Assembly (NCBI GenBank): GCA_000697335.1
Contig: JNEM01009241.1
Location: 1-11,182 of the forward strand
Origin: Conidiobolus incongruus B7586
Taxonomy: Eukaryota; Entomophthoromycota; Entomophthoromycetes; Entomophthorales; Conidiobolaceae
Direction of reading: 5' to 3'
Length of the DNA: 11,182 bases
Shown in pieces: positions 1 to 8,318 of this stretch. Position 1 is the stretch's first letter. Every line of letters begins with the position of its first letter. The position numbers and the translations under genes were made by a program. The notes under the pieces are model-generated. The model had not been told where the DNA came from. It ran no database searches and worked only from the letters and a program-made list of their open reading frames with translations.

Positions 1-960
1 AAAATTTATAATTAGCTTTTAATAATATAATATTATTTAAATTAATAATTTATTATTAGGTAGATTACTTTAAGATTAAAAAAGAAATTATTTAAAACCT
101 GTTTTAATCTAAAAAATTAACTTTAATTATTACTCTTTTAATTATTAATAAAATAAAAAAATATATTGAAAAATATCTTTTTATATTAGTTAAAGAATTA
201 TTTAAGTATTTAAATATTAATTTTATATGTATTTTATATATATTAAAGTTTAAATTTAAATTAATAAATAAAAATATAAAATAGGTATCTTATAATTTAA
301 CTAAAGTTTAAAAAAATTAAAATAGTTATTTTTAAATAAATTTTATTAAAATATTACTAAAAACTTAAATTATTATAATAAATAACTATAATTGATGAAT
401 TTTAAATCTTTATATATAATTCTTTACTAAAATACAAATCAAGATACTAGATTAAATTAAATCAACCCCCTTTATAAATCCTTTTAAATAAATATATTAT
501 TAATAAGCAAATGTTAATTAATATAAAAAATTATAATAGTATATGTTATTTTTATTTAATTCTTAAAGGAAAATCAATTAAAAGTAAATTTTATATTATT
601 TCTTTAAATAAAAGTATTTTTAATTAGTGTTTTTAATATAATTAAAAAAAATTTATTATTTTACATGATAATTATAAAATACATATATTTAAAGCTGTAA
701 AAAACTTTCTAATTAAGAATAACTAGAAAAAACTACTACATTTAATATATTGTTTAGATTCTAACCTATATAATTATAATTTCTTTAAATAATTAAAAAA
801 CTAGCTTATAAGAAAAAAAAATTTCAGTAAGAAAATTTAATTGGTTTGTAAAACATCAAATTTTAGTCTTTAATAAAAAGAATTATTTTTTAGATATTAG
901 ATCTTTGTTAAAAGTATAGCAAAAAGTTATTAATAATAAAAGAAACTATTAAATTTATAT
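1..960 (+). mobile_element. Decayed Tc1/mariner transposase relic, cut by the left edge
   Basis: This is the remains of a cut-and-paste DNA transposase; nothing here can be expressed. Family motifs line up in order across three frames. An inter-domain KKLT motif is at 111-122, followed by KELFKYLNIN (192-221). The first catalytic Asp-Glu is IIDEF (388-402). HDN carries the second catalytic Asp (667-669) and leads into IHIFKAVKNFLIKNN. The block YCLDSNLYNYNFF (748-786) corresponds to the usual YSPDxNPxE/D region, with Asn (772-774) where the third acidic residue should be. VINNKRNY (926-949) matches the family's closing VIxAKGGYTKY. Offsets of 91 and 35 codons between catalytic positions agree with Tc1-type enzymes. 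Reading shifts from frame 3 (to about 308) to frame 1 (about 310-810) to frame 2 (about 890-960), with many in-frame stops. The helix-turn-helix end is mostly lost or off-window, and no terminal inverted repeats were recognised. Substitutions relative to the motifs (Pro to Leu, Gly to Arg/Asn, Asp to Asn, His to Tyr) are C-to-T or G-to-A changes. Confidence in the family is high; the element's ends are uncertain. Confidence 0.82.
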
Positions 961-1283
961 TATATATTTATTTTTATATATTATATATTAAAATATTTAT
1001 TTATTTTTAATCACAAAATATTCCAATTATTAAAAATATAAAATAATAAAATAGATTTTGAATAAAAATTTTATTTATTATAACATTTGAATTTTATTTT
1101 CTATTATTTTAAATTAATATAATATTATAATATAATATTTTTTAAAATAAGTTTCTAATATAAAATAAAATTAAAATTATCTATTGAGATTAAGTTAAAA
1201 TATTGAGTTTCTTAGTTTAAAAAATAAATTATTACTTATATTATAAAATAATTTTATTTTCTTTTTGAATAATAATTTAATTA

Positions 1284-1299
1284 ATATATATATATATAT
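1284..1299. repeat. (AT)8 microsatellite
   Basis: Eight uninterrupted AT dinucleotides, followed by a G and another TATA. This is simple sequence with no function implied. Confidence 0.9.
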
Positions 1300-1680
1300 G
1301 TATAATTTGTATTATCATTCATGATAACTTAATAAATTAACTATTTTAAGAATAATTTCTAATAATCTTATTAGATGATTTTGAAATTTGAAATTTAAAT
1401 AATTGAATAAAATTTATAAATTGATTTATTTTCATTTACCTCATTTCAATTTAAGTATTCAATTGTTAAAAAATATACTCCTAAATGCATCTTGAAAAAA
1501 AATTAATATATAGATTAATTACAATTAAATAATTCAATTACATTTTTTTATAATTTAAATTTAAATTAATTTTCAATTAAGTTTATATATCAAAGACTTA
1601 ATTATTAATAAATTATATTATTTAAAAAAATAATAAAGAAATTAAATAATTTATCCATATTATTTTTTAATGATTGCATA

Positions 1681-1711
1681 AGATCATCAATTGATGTGAG
1701 ATTGATGATCT
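1681..1711. repeat. Perfect 11-bp inverted repeat with 9-base loop
   Basis: The arm agatcatcaat (1681-1691) is the exact reverse complement of attgatgatct (1701-1711), separated by tgatgtgag. Four of the eleven pairs are G:C, which is rich for this background, so the hairpin would be reasonably stable. It sits where the extreme AT composition of the left end gives way to ordinary intergenic sequence. No gene is close enough to assign a role. A chance hairpin cannot be excluded in DNA this AT-rich. Confidence 0.6.
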
Positions 1712-1859
1712 CAATTATATAAGAAGGATAATAAAAAAGTGCATAAATGATCGTGTATTAGATAAATTCAATACTGTATTGCAATCTTTCCAAGTTTGAT
1801 ATATTGAATCAATATGCATAGCTATACGATATATCATATCTCAATAATTGATAAATTTG

Positions 1860-1985
1860 AAATTGAGTGAAGCACAATTTAGTGAAATAAATATGGTTAG
1901 TGTGAGAAATCTGGAGAAAATGTTATCGAGTCAGGAGTATTTTAGTGGATAAATGGGTAATGTATTGGGGTTATAAATTGAAAAT
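1860..1985. other. Local GC-richer patch without an open frame
   Basis: Within otherwise AT-rich DNA this patch has clearly more G on the + strand, as the real minus-strand genes in the window do. The + strand offers only a 19-codon frame starting at 1894. The minus strand has a few Ser/Thr codons but is soon interrupted. It may be a remnant of a coding sequence or a regulatory element, but I could not match it to anything. Confidence 0.25.
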
Positions 1986-2939
1986 CAAAATACAACAAAG
2001 TCAAATTTTTATATTGTTATAAATTATATGTTCATTCGCTATGTTCATTATATATCTATACAATATTAATATTATATCATATTCAAAATACAAATACTTT
2101 TAATAATATAAAATCCGATCAATTAATAGAGAAAGAATTGGAAATTTTTATATTAAAATATTTCTGAAATCCTTTAATTTTTCAAAAAATGAGTTAATTG
2201 ATACCTAATTAAATAGAAAATTTTGAAACCTTCTCCTAATTATATAAAGGTATTTTAAGGTATAAAGCATGAACGATTGTTAGAAATTTAGTATAAAAAT
2301 AGGACTAATTCAAACATTATATTTTATATTATATCATTTATATATTTTTGTATTTAATTATTTATTAACTTAATTAATTTTGAACAAAAAAACAAATTTA
2401 GATTATAATCTATTATTTTAAAATTATTGAAATATATTTTTTTTTAAAAAAAATAAAAGTCTTTATTTTTCACTTTTAGATATTTAAAATTAATTATAAT
2501 TTAATATTTAAAAATAAATTAACATTAAATATTTAGTGCTTTATTTATAAATATCTCATAATTTATTAAAATTATCACCTATTATGAACCATGCAAATTT
2601 TTTTGTATTTTTTATGAAAAATTATTCAGTGTTAAATAAAGTTAAAGGTATATATTGAATAAATTAAGTGTAGGGTAGATATCTTAAATTTGAAAAACAA
2701 AATCCTAGAACTAATATAATTGTTTAAAAGTGAAAAAAAATTTTAAAGATAATTATCACATTTAAAAAATACTAAATTTGTTAGTTATTATTATTATTAA
2801 AAATAATAATAAATATTAAAAAATTTTATATAATAAGATTTTATTTTTTTATAATAAAATATTAAATTAATAATTATCTTATAATTATTAAATAAAAAAT
2901 TTTTTTATTTATTTATTTATAATATTAAATAATTTTTGA

Positions 2940-2945
2940 TTTATT
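2940..2945 (-). terminator. Possible poly(A) signal AATAAA of gene A
   Basis: AATAAA reads on the minus strand 24-29 bases after the gene A stop codon, a suitable place for a polyadenylation signal. The motif is common by chance in such AT-rich DNA, so this is only a position-based suggestion. Confidence 0.35.
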
Positions 2946-2968
2946 TAATTGATTTTGTCCAAATAATT

Positions 2969-3418
2969 TTAAAACATAGATACAAAATAAGCTACACCAA
3001 TATATAAAACACTCATTGACATAATGGATTGAAATGAAGGGGTCAAGGATTGAGCATTGTTAGGTCCGAATGTAGCAACTGGAGGTGGTGGAGTCCAAGT
3101 AGCAGCGGGGGCTGTGGTAGTAGTTGTAGTCGCCTTAGTTGTAGTAGGTTTTTCAGTTTTCGAGCGTGTACTGGATTCTGGAATCGATATTGTAGATAAT
3201 TCACTAGTGTCTCTACTGCTTGATCTAGTGATTGTAGTAGCAGGTGGGGGAGTAGTTTGGGAAGGAACATCGGTAGGAGTTCCAGGGATTATAGAAACTG
3301 AAAACGTTTGATTATCTGCCGGTGTGGTAGCGTCGGTTGTGTCAGAAGGCGCAAAACCATTGTTTTGACTTAATACCCAACTAGCGAAGAAAGCAACTGA
3401 ATAATTGATCAATTTCAT
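2969..3418 (-). CDS. Gene A: secreted Thr/Pro-rich GPI-type surface protein (149 aa)
   Basis: Specific function unknown; it looks like a small mucin-like cell-wall or plasma-membrane protein. Residues 1-18 (MKLINYSVAFFASWVLSQ) form a signal peptide, with likely cleavage after Ser17 so that the mature chain starts with Gln. Residues about 19-130 are low-complexity and roughly 40 per cent Ser plus Thr, with a Thr run near residues 93-102 and a PPPP stretch near residues 110-113. This composition suits heavy O-glycosylation. The last 19 or so residues are hydrophobic and uncharged and end at the stop, as expected of a GPI-attachment signal, with candidate attachment residues around FGPNNA. There is no cysteine. 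The ATG at 3418 is the only one that yields a signal peptide, and it follows a TATA box by about 75 bases. The gene is clearly richer in GC than its flanks, which supports coding. Leader and start region closely resemble genes B and D. GPI anchoring is inferred, not proven; a short tail-anchored protein is the alternative. Confidence 0.85.
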   Translation of the reverse strand: MKLINYSVAFFASWVLSQNNGFAPSDTTDATTPADNQTFSVSIIPGTPTDVPSQTTPPPATTITRSSSRDTSELSTISIPESSTRSKTEKPTTTKATTTTTTAPAATWTPPPPVATFGPNNAQSLTPSFQSIMSMSVLYIGVAYFVSMF

Positions 3419-3491
3419 AGTTGAAGATAAAATTTATTTACACAAAAAATAATAAAAATTAATTGAAGTTATCAGATTTTATCAATAGGTG

Positions 3492-3499
3492 TTTATATA
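3492..3499 (-). promoter_or_regulatory. TATA box of gene A
   Basis: TATATAAA on the minus strand, followed by CACC, lies 74-81 bases before the gene A ATG. The leader between them is A/T-rich and ends in TTATCTTCAACT just before the ATG, a stretch also found in front of pseudogene D. Confidence 0.55.
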
Positions 3500-4031
3500 C
3501 TGACTCCAATATTAATAATAAGTGACATATTTGGATATATGGATAGAATACGTTCAAAGTTTAACTCCTTAAATGGGTTATTATTAATTTTTTAATTGAC
3601 CAATTGATTAAATTGATATTTAATTAAATATCATGTAAAGATGATTTCATATAATTGGTAATTGAGAATTTTTAAATGATGTGATTTGAGCTGTTGCCTT
3701 ATATTCAATACCAAGATTTCAATATTTATGGATTTCATTTCAATTATATTAAGTTACTTATTAAAACTACGCATTTTATCAAAATTTATAGAGTATTCGG
3801 GAAAATCTTTAAGGACAAGAATTCATTCTTTATAATTCTCGTAATCAAACAATCAAGGTAAATCTCAGATTGCGGTTTGATAAATTTGAAATAACAATTG
3901 ATATACTTGAATATGATTTTATTGTCACTATTCTAAGTAAAAACTGAGCAATTCTATTGTTAAAATCCTTTCTAAATCTAAAGAATTTTGAATAAAAAAA
4001 GTTATAATTTTATTAATAATTTTGATGAGTT

Positions 4032-4102
4032 TTAACAATTTAAAGAATCAAATTTTGCAAATCATGAGTTTTAGGATTGCTATAGATGATTTAAATTGTT
4101 AA
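4032..4102. repeat. Perfect 13-bp inverted repeat, 45-base spacer
   Basis: The arm ttaacaatttaaa (4032-4044) is the exact reverse complement of tttaaattgttaa (4090-4102). Both arms are almost pure A/T with one G:C pair. In a window this long and this AT-rich, about one such match is expected by chance, so it is recorded only as structure seen. Confidence 0.4.
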
Positions 4103-5750
4103 GAGATTATTGATTGCTGCATTTTATTGTATTAGTTATTAATATTATAGCATCATGAAATTGTGAACAATTTATTTGTTGGTGATTAGTGGTTTTGATA
4201 ATTGATGAACTGATACTTTAAAAACTTTAATATAAAACTCTCATATGAAAATATAAAAATTCCTATATAAGTAGGAGATATTTTTGGAATTACCTCAATA
4301 GTTATATTGTTTTGACATTTTAAAGCTTGATAAGAATAGCATTTTGAAATATATAATGTAATTATTTTAGCTGATTGCTATTTTGAACTACTAACTAAAA
4401 ACAAAATTGACTATATACAAGTATATTCACGATTCCTAATAAAACATTCAATACAGAGATATGCTTATAAATTGAGAATTTAATAAGTAGATATTATGAA
4501 CTAAAATCTCTTTTATATCCAAATAAATTGATTAAGATAATTATATTATGAAGTATCAATTTATAAATTTTAAATCTGAGAAAGTAAAATTATTGAATGA
4601 ATATTATTGATATTTTAATGTATTTATATAAAAATATATAATATAATATTTAATTGTAAAAGGATATTGTTTTAATTATTTTATATTAAAACTTAAATAT
4701 TTTAAATCTCCCCACTAATTAAAATATGCATATAAATGTCAAATTATACTAGTAATTGGCGATAAAATTAATTTTTTTTCAAAGTTTTAGCATTTGATTT
4801 AGTTTAAAATTATCATTCCATATAATTGATGAATGATTACATAAATTAACATTAATAGAGAATTTTTAATATAAATTTTTATTAAAATTTTGTGCCAAGT
4901 GGAAATGATAAATTATAAAACTTAAATAAAATAAAATTTTATTTTTAAAATAATTTAAATTTAATAATACACAAAATACAAAAAGAATAATTGAGAATTT
5001 TTAACAGTGTAATTCAATTGGCCAAGAAAATTCTGATGAAAATTTGATTAATTGGGTGTGAAAATTGGTCTTTTGATGTTGAGTACCAGAAAATTATATG
5101 ATATTACTTAACTATGGATCGACTGATAAATATCATATTTAATATTCAAACAATATTTCAATGCTGTATAATTTTTATAATAATTAAAACTATTTTTAAA
5201 TAAGGTAATAATTTGAGCATTTTAATTATCCACATAAATATATTTAAATTCGATGGATATTTATATGAACACCATCTTGATGAAAATTATATTAAACAAT
5301 ACTCAAAAAATTCAAATCAAATTTTATATCATTACTTATTTAGTTCAGAAAGTTTTGAGTAGGGTGAGGTGAATGAAACCAATTACCACATTAAATATCA
5401 ATAATGATATAAAATTCATGCACAAAGTTATTTTCAATTCAGTTAGATATAAACAACTATATTATAATTCAAATAAAAATGTAATAATTATTAAATAATA
5501 TTCAATATATTGAATGTAACAGCTTATTACATATACTTCAATTATATGTTGATATTAGTACTTAATAAATATTTATAATAATTGAACCCATTCAAAAATT
5601 TACTTGAAAATTATAGTTAAATTATGATTACTTATTAAGAAAGAAAGATTCTCATTCGATTAAATTTAATAATTTAATAATATTGATTAAAAAAGATATT
5701 AAATAAAAATATAAAAATTAGTTTCAAACCTAAATTTGCTATTATAATTT

Positions 5751-5768
5751 ATTATTATTATTATTATT
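5751..5768. repeat. (ATT)6 microsatellite
   Basis: Six perfect ATT units in intergenic DNA. Simple sequence. Confidence 0.85.
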
Positions 5769-6601
5769 AAATGCTTTTATTTAAAAAAATAATTTGAATA
5801 ATTATAATAAATGACCTGATATTGTATGATTACCAATAAAACTACAATTACGCTTTATTCATCCCATGTAAACTTTCTAAACTGACTTAGTACTCTCTGA
5901 ATTGAAATAATTCGATTAAAAATATATTAATAATACGACTGTAAGTGACAAAATAAATTATTTTAATTATGTTAATATATTAATATCATAAATATTCTCT
6001 ATTGAATAAATAAGTTCATTTCGATAAATGTATCTTAATTCAATTTAATTTTTTTTTCTGTATATCCAAGAAAATTTTAATACTACATTTGCTCATTATG
6101 AATTATTTACAAAGTAATTTTGATAAGCAATCCTTAGCTCAGGAACTTGGCAAATTATGTGATTTCGTATCAATCGAATTCTGATAATATCAATAATTTT
6201 AGAATTATATATATAATTTTGTTAGTTTGATCTAACTGTTGTACCAAGCTTTCACTTACTGGGTAATATTCCAGAATTTAATTCTACATGCGCATTTAAT
6301 ATTGTATCAATATCATCTCAATTTTTGTATTATTATTTGCTAATTGAATTTTGGATACTATTCAGCTTGATTTTAATATAATTTAATAGTTGAAATTAAT
6401 TTAAAGATCTAAATTAGAAATAATGTTAAGGTTGAATTAATTAGATTAATTTTTATTGTGAAAAAGTTAATAGGTATATATAGAAATTTTGAAAAAGGGA
6501 AAAATAAAACTCATTAAAAAAATATATATATAATTATTGTTGTATTTTAAAGTAAATAAAAAAAACTAAACTATAAATAAGGACTGAACAAATTAAAATA
6601 T

Positions 6602-6607
6602 AAAAAA
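6602..6607 (-). terminator. RNA polymerase III terminator of tRNA-Arg
   Basis: Six consecutive T on the minus strand start two bases after the discriminator base of the tRNA, the standard stop signal for RNA polymerase III. Confidence 0.85.
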
Positions 6608-6608
6608 T

Positions 6609-6681
6609 CACCCCTACTGGGGATCGAACCCAGAATCCCCGGATTAGAAGTCCGATGCCTTATCCATTGGGCCATAGGGGC
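6609..6681 (-). tRNA. tRNA-Arg (anticodon UCU)
   Basis: A 73-base cloverleaf with no intron. The acceptor stem GCCCCTA pairs with TAGGGGT (one G:U at the end). The D stem is GCC/GGC around CAATGGATAA. The anticodon stem TCGGA pairs with TCCGG and encloses CTTCTAA, giving anticodon TCT, which reads AGA Arg codons. The variable loop is GGATT. The T arm CTGGG-TTCGATC-CCCAG holds a canonical B box (GGTTCGATCCC), and the D arm provides the A box. The discriminator is G, CCA is not encoded, and a T6 terminator follows at once. This nuclear-type gene lies alone between surface-protein genes A and B. Confidence 0.95.
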
Positions 6682-7116
6682 TTAGCCAAGAAGAAATAAA
6701 TATAAATAATTATTTTTTATATCAATTTAAATATTCACGTATACTTTCAATTTGCTAAACCATTACATTTTTTCTTTTTATATATCAAATACACATAATA
6801 TTACTTTAACATTAACCTAATTATTCATATTTTTCAATAATATATATATTTCTGTATATATGTTACTAATTAATAATATTTTTAAAATTATAAATTATTT
6901 TATTTTAATAAAATACTAAAATATTTATTATTTTTTTAAAAAAATAGCAAATTATAATAATAAACCCTAATATATGTTTTAATAAGGTTAATTAATAAAA
7001 AATATATATTATAATATATAACAAATTATAATTTATTTAATAACATTTTTTTTAAACCAAAATTAAAATTAAAACTATTTAATATTTTATATTTTATCAA
7101 AAAAAACAAAAAAAAA
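6682..7116. other. AT-rich spacer, no gene seen
   Basis: Almost pure A/T with long A and T runs and hardly any C or G, especially from 6830 to 7116. No open frame or RNA gene is visible. The composition resembles the left end of the window, so it could be another completely decayed repeat, but no motif could be matched. Confidence 0.5.
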
Positions 7117-7122
7117 TTTATT
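7117..7122 (-). terminator. Possible poly(A) signal AATAAA of gene B
   Basis: AATAAA on the minus strand 55-60 bases after the gene B stop. Weak evidence because the flanking DNA is nearly all A/T. Confidence 0.25.
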
Positions 7123-7176
7123 AAATTAATCAAAAATTAAAATGGTATAATAATTAAATGATACTTATCAAAAAAA

Positions 7177-7662
7177 TTATAAGAATTGATAAGCTAGGAA
7201 TGTAATACCTAACTGACCACCTAAAATAATCATAGTAGTATCTAAATCCATTGTATTCGCATCATCTGTTGGAGGAATATAAATTGATCGAGTTCTCGAT
7301 GTGGTAGTTTCAGTCGCCTTTGCAGTATTTTTGGATTGGGATGCTTTGGTCGTTGTTGTATTTTCTTTATCTTCATCTTTAGTTGTAGAGGATTCAGCTT
7401 CATCTTCCGCACTTGTATGGCTCGATTCTGCTTTGCCACTGATAGTTGTTGCGCGATCTCGTGTGCGAGTGGCTGTTGTTTCGGTATTATCCCTGCTATC
7501 TTCTTTGTTTTTAGTGGATGTAGGCGCTACCTTGTTGCTAACTGTTCTGGATGGCACAGCAGACTCTTTATTAACACTGGAGCTAGTTTTATTATTATTT
7601 TCGGATCCTTGAGCCAAAATGTAAGAACATAATATCAAAACTGACCAATTGAAAAATTTCAT
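7177..7662 (-). CDS. Gene B: secreted charged Ser/Thr-rich GPI-type surface protein (161 aa)
   Basis: Specific function unknown; a relative of gene A. The signal peptide MKFFNWSVLILCSYILAQ (residues 1-18) matches that of gene A at Met-Lys, Asn5, Ser-Val 7-8, Ser13, Leu16 and Gln18, with conservative changes elsewhere. The likely cleavage after Ala17 again leaves Gln first. The chain from about 19 to 140 is rich in Ser and Thr and also heavily charged, with Lys, Arg, Glu and Asp interspersed (for example KNKEDSRDNTE and TKDEDKENTTTT). It should be extended and hydrophilic. The motif SRTRSIYIPPTDDANT precedes the C-terminal tail, where gene A has TWTPPPP. The final 20 or so residues (from TTMIILGG) are hydrophobic, as in a GPI signal; Asp/Ala/Asn just before could be the attachment site. 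The only cysteine is in the signal peptide. The ATG at 7662 is fixed by the signal peptide, and a TATA box lies about 50 bases upstream. Confidence 0.86.
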   Translation of the reverse strand: MKFFNWSVLILCSYILAQGSENNNKTSSSVNKESAVPSRTVSNKVAPTSTKNKEDSRDNTETTATRTRDRATTISGKAESSHTSAEDEAESSTTKDEDKENTTTTKASQSKNTAKATETTTSRTRSIYIPPTDDANTMDLDTTMIILGGQLGITFLAYQFL

Positions 7663-7707
7663 CTTTTCCTATATCTTATTCAAATTTAAAAAACAAGGTT
7701 GATTGCT

Positions 7708-7715
7708 CTTTTATA
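7708..7715 (-). promoter_or_regulatory. TATA box of gene B
   Basis: TATAAAAG on the minus strand, 46-53 bases before the gene B ATG. It is closer to the start than the TATA boxes of genes A and C, so the 5' untranslated leader should be short. Confidence 0.55.
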
Positions 7716-8284
7716 ATAAGGATTTATATTAAGGAATTGATTTATGCACTAAAACCCAAATATGCTTCAATTTTTAATCCATTAATCTTTCAAGTAATGC
7801 AAAAACACTGAAGAATTATTCTAAAGTTGTTCGACTTATATATGATTAAATTATAGCTATTTTTTGATACTTTGGGAAAAAAAGTCAATTAACACTTTTG
7901 GACAATTATTATAGTATGGAATCATCGCTAGTCAAATTTTAATATGTCCAGTATTTGATGTAATTAAAAATCACTAATTAATTCTTTGATTAAATTGTCA
8001 TAGTTGCAAATGATATTCTTTTGATTCATATTGTTAAATCTGACACATTCAAATTTGGTAATTAATGCTTTTTTTTCAAATTATTAATGTAATTTAAATG
8101 ATATTTTAATAGTCATTATAAACCACATTTATTAACAATTAATATAAATAAATATATAGTGTAAATTGATAATTGTATTAAAATATTTCTAATTCATCAT
8201 TCCAAACTAAAATAATCACAATAATCTTTATTATTTAAAGATTGAATAATTTTAATCAAAGTTTTAAGAATAAAAATTTAATAA
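7716..8284. other. Spacer between genes B and C
   Basis: AT-rich DNA with no open frame or RNA gene seen. It should hold the upstream control region of gene B and the transcript end of gene C. No shared upstream element between A, B and C could be recognised by eye beyond the TATA boxes. Confidence 0.5.
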
Positions 8285-8290
8285 TTTATT
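8285..8290 (-). terminator. Possible poly(A) signal AATAAA of gene C
   Basis: AATAAA on the minus strand 29-34 bases after the gene C stop codon (TGA), a normal distance. Chance occurrence is possible in this background. Confidence 0.35.
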
Positions 8291-8318
8291 TTAATCAGCT
8301 AATTTAGTAAATAAATAT

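Larger units (their letters stand above)
961..2938. other. Gene-free AT-rich stretch
   Basis: No open frame of useful length, RNA gene or recognisable relic was found on either strand. The first 300-600 bases continue the extreme TA-rich composition of the transposase relic and may include its unrecognised 3' end. From about 1680 to 2000 the sequence is less AT-biased, with more TG and CA dinucleotides. It then returns to A/T runs and TTTA/ATT-type low complexity towards 2930. A hairpin and a local GC bump within it are listed separately. Confidence 0.6.
3500..6601. other. Long gene-free intergenic stretch (about 3.1 kb)
   Basis: No convincing coding sequence, tRNA or relic on either strand. 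The longest starts seen are about 35-40 codons and have no family features. Unlike the left end, TG and CA dinucleotides remain common here, so it is ordinary AT-rich spacer rather than heavily C-to-T mutated repeat. A 13-bp inverted repeat and a short ATT microsatellite are listed separately. A non-coding RNA gene cannot be excluded by eye. Confidence 0.55.

Noticed and set aside
20-1140. Possible terminal inverted repeats of the Tc1/mariner relic (TAATATAATATTAT-like tracts near 27-50 and 1115-1140)
   Set aside because: Similarity consists only of alternating A and T and is no better than other AT tracts in the window, so the element's ends were left undefined.
2786-2812. ATT/AAT hairpin-like inverted repeat
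   Set aside because: A run of ATT units next to a run of AAT units forms an inverted repeat automatically; low-complexity sequence is the simpler explanation.
3043-3270. 75-codon minus-strand frame, Leu-rich, overlapping gene A in another frame
   Set aside because: It is a shadow of gene A: Thr/Pro codons read one base off give Leu and Gln. It has no start context or family features of its own.
3057-3311. 84-codon open frame on the + strand, Val/Gly-rich
   Set aside because: It lies wholly antisense to gene A. Thr and Ser codons of gene A read backwards as Val, Gly and Arg-type codons and rarely give stops, which explains the openness; it has no family features.
5373-5421. Short minus-strand frame MNFISLLIFNVV... 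(about 24 codons, ATG near 5421) that looks like a signal peptide
   Set aside because: It stops after about two dozen codons with no Ser/Thr-rich body or tail in any frame beyond it. Short hydrophobic frames are expected by chance in AT-rich DNA.
7301-7632. Two overlapping open frames of about 100 codons on the + strand
   Set aside because: Both are antisense to gene B and arise from its Ser/Thr-rich composition. Two mutually overlapping frames in the same place are typical of such shadows.
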